Positions 63,112 through 64,000 of a DNA stretch of 64,000 bases are shown one piece after another (the first letter of the stretch is position 1; each line of letters opens with the position of its first letter). The notes beneath the pieces were generated by a model. The model was not told the DNA's origin and searched no databases. It worked only from the letters and a program-made list of their open reading frames with translations. Source of the DNA: Kalaharituber pfeilii (taxonomy: Eukaryota > Ascomycota > Pezizomycetes > Pezizales > Pezizaceae); contig WHUZ01000018.1 in assembly GCA_015179045.1 (NCBI GenBank), forward strand, positions 1-64,000, in the 5' to 3' direction. A program made the translations under genes and the position numbers.

Positions 63112-64000
63112 ACAACTCTATCGATGCCGGTGAGAATCTTATCCATCATTTCCTAGAAGGAAGCGGGTGCGGCATGACTGTGTACTCGAATAGGCCTTTA
63201 GATGTGTTTGACCGCCGTCTTCCATTCGTCGCCGCCTCGGGTCTTATTGAGGATCTCCGACATTACGGGCAAAGGGTATTCACTCGGAAAGGTGAGTTTG
63301 TTTAGTGCCCTGTAGTCAACGCATTCTTCCGTATGAAAAAAAAATCGGTGAAGCAGCTTTTCGACCTTGACCTTCATATCTTCCCTGTCGGTAGGTGTTC
63401 GTCGATATACCTCTAAAGGGCCTCATCTTCTTCCCAGGTACACTGGACCATGGGGAGGCTTCGCAAAAGGGATTTCATGATCCCAACTTCGGTGAGGAGG
63501 TAAGCGGCATACCTGTTCCTCAAAAAAAACATTAGAGTATCGCGAGTAGTGCTCGCGTGCGTCAAGTAACAACAGAATGTCACCCTCTTCAAAGTGTCAA
63601 TATCTTCAGAAAGAACGGGAAGCAATTCAACGCAAGTGCATCAAACATGCTATGCTTCGGAACGCCATTAACACCATCAATCGAAAAGCCATTAACCAGG
63701 ACAAGCCAATGATGCATTCGCCGATATCCATAACTTCGGCGTCAAAATCGAAAACAAATTCGTTAACCGTCTGGCGGGAGTTCAGAACAGACCTTCTTGG
63801 TAAGAGTCCAGAGCAGAAGGCGAAATAAAATCATTGAATGCCTTATCAGATTTTCCCGGAACACCAATAGAATGCACATAATCCAAAGCAGAGGAAACAG
63901 AGTCGGGAACCGGAACACCAGAGAACGAAAATGAAGTATTCACAAAAAAAATCATCACCTTGCTTGATCATCGCAGGCCTCGCTCGTGATCTCAATCTCA

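Larger units (their letters stand above)
60431..63990 (-). pseudogene. Ty3/gypsy pol fragment: RT, RNase H, integrase
   Basis: 63560-63120 encodes decayed RT ([20 protein letters not shown], then FEYTVMPHPL). 62485-62220: LGFANSTS, then LTTLTGNVPFTWGAEQQAAF, the RT-RNase H joint. 62099-61671: RNase H (FTFFTDHHALKYFTTKQCLN, INYTPGKLNGKADALSR). 61666-61433: integrase core (IATDFVGELPESKGFNAVLV, VTDWFTKM). 61126-60929: integrase C-terminus (LPQGMRLHKVIHVSLLKLF). Numerous frameshifts and four LINE-derived insertions (60739, 62529, 62765, 63060). It runs off the right edge; a different family from gypsy-1. Confidence 0.82.

Overview
The window looks like a transposon-dense, gene-poor stretch of a filamentous ascomycete genome. 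The host genes have short introns (53 to 260 nt) with CTAAC-type branch sites. The mobile elements are Tad/I-like LINEs with an RNase H domain and a C-terminal CCHC finger, Mutator-like (MULE) and Fot1/pogo DNA transposons, and Ty3/gypsy and Ty1/copia remnants. The species cannot be named from the sequence alone; a repeat-rich Pezizomycotina, perhaps truffle-like, is a guess. No rRNA, tRNA or CRISPR array was recognised.

Host-type genes are few, all on the minus strand: a two-exon coiled-coil/Ser-rich protein (13287-14722); a five-exon gene of unknown function (21130-22545) with a truncated paralogue at 34640-35640; a four-exon membrane-anchored F-box-like and Cys-rich protein (26073-27812); a Pro-rich protein with one clear intron but two frame breaks (48301-49895); and a multipass membrane protein (56633-58592) with one homopolymer frame break.

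The rest is layered mobile DNA. MULE-1 (1058-4474) has a perfect 9-bp target duplication and carries a 1.4-kb LINE. A second copy (29439-32082) carries a deleted LINE, a micro-insert and a Fot1-like element. At 42.3-48.1 kb a minus-strand LINE has been split by a MULE (45129-46821) and by a plus-strand copy of its own family (43057-44964). Two copia LTR regions (15.55-21.0 kb and 32.1-33.8 kb) differ by two LINE insertions and one micro-insert. Gypsy pol fragments lie at 39.1-41.6 kb and 60.4-64.0 kb. A 1.75-kb foldback element with 0.6-kb arms is at 53117-54869. Several minisatellites (57-, 33-, 18- and 12-bp units) stay open in one or more frames.

The most unusual observation is a set of about 20 micro-retroposons of only 39 to 74 bp. 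Each is little more than the 3'-terminal hairpin of a LINE plus poly(A). Most are flanked by 7 to 14-bp target duplications, and several have a paralogous empty site in this same window. Full LINE copies here end in the same hairpin. In the larger family both stems show compensatory base changes, and most copies begin at the hairpin base. This suggests a discrete class of hairpin-tail elements mobilised by the LINE machinery, not randomly truncated LINEs.
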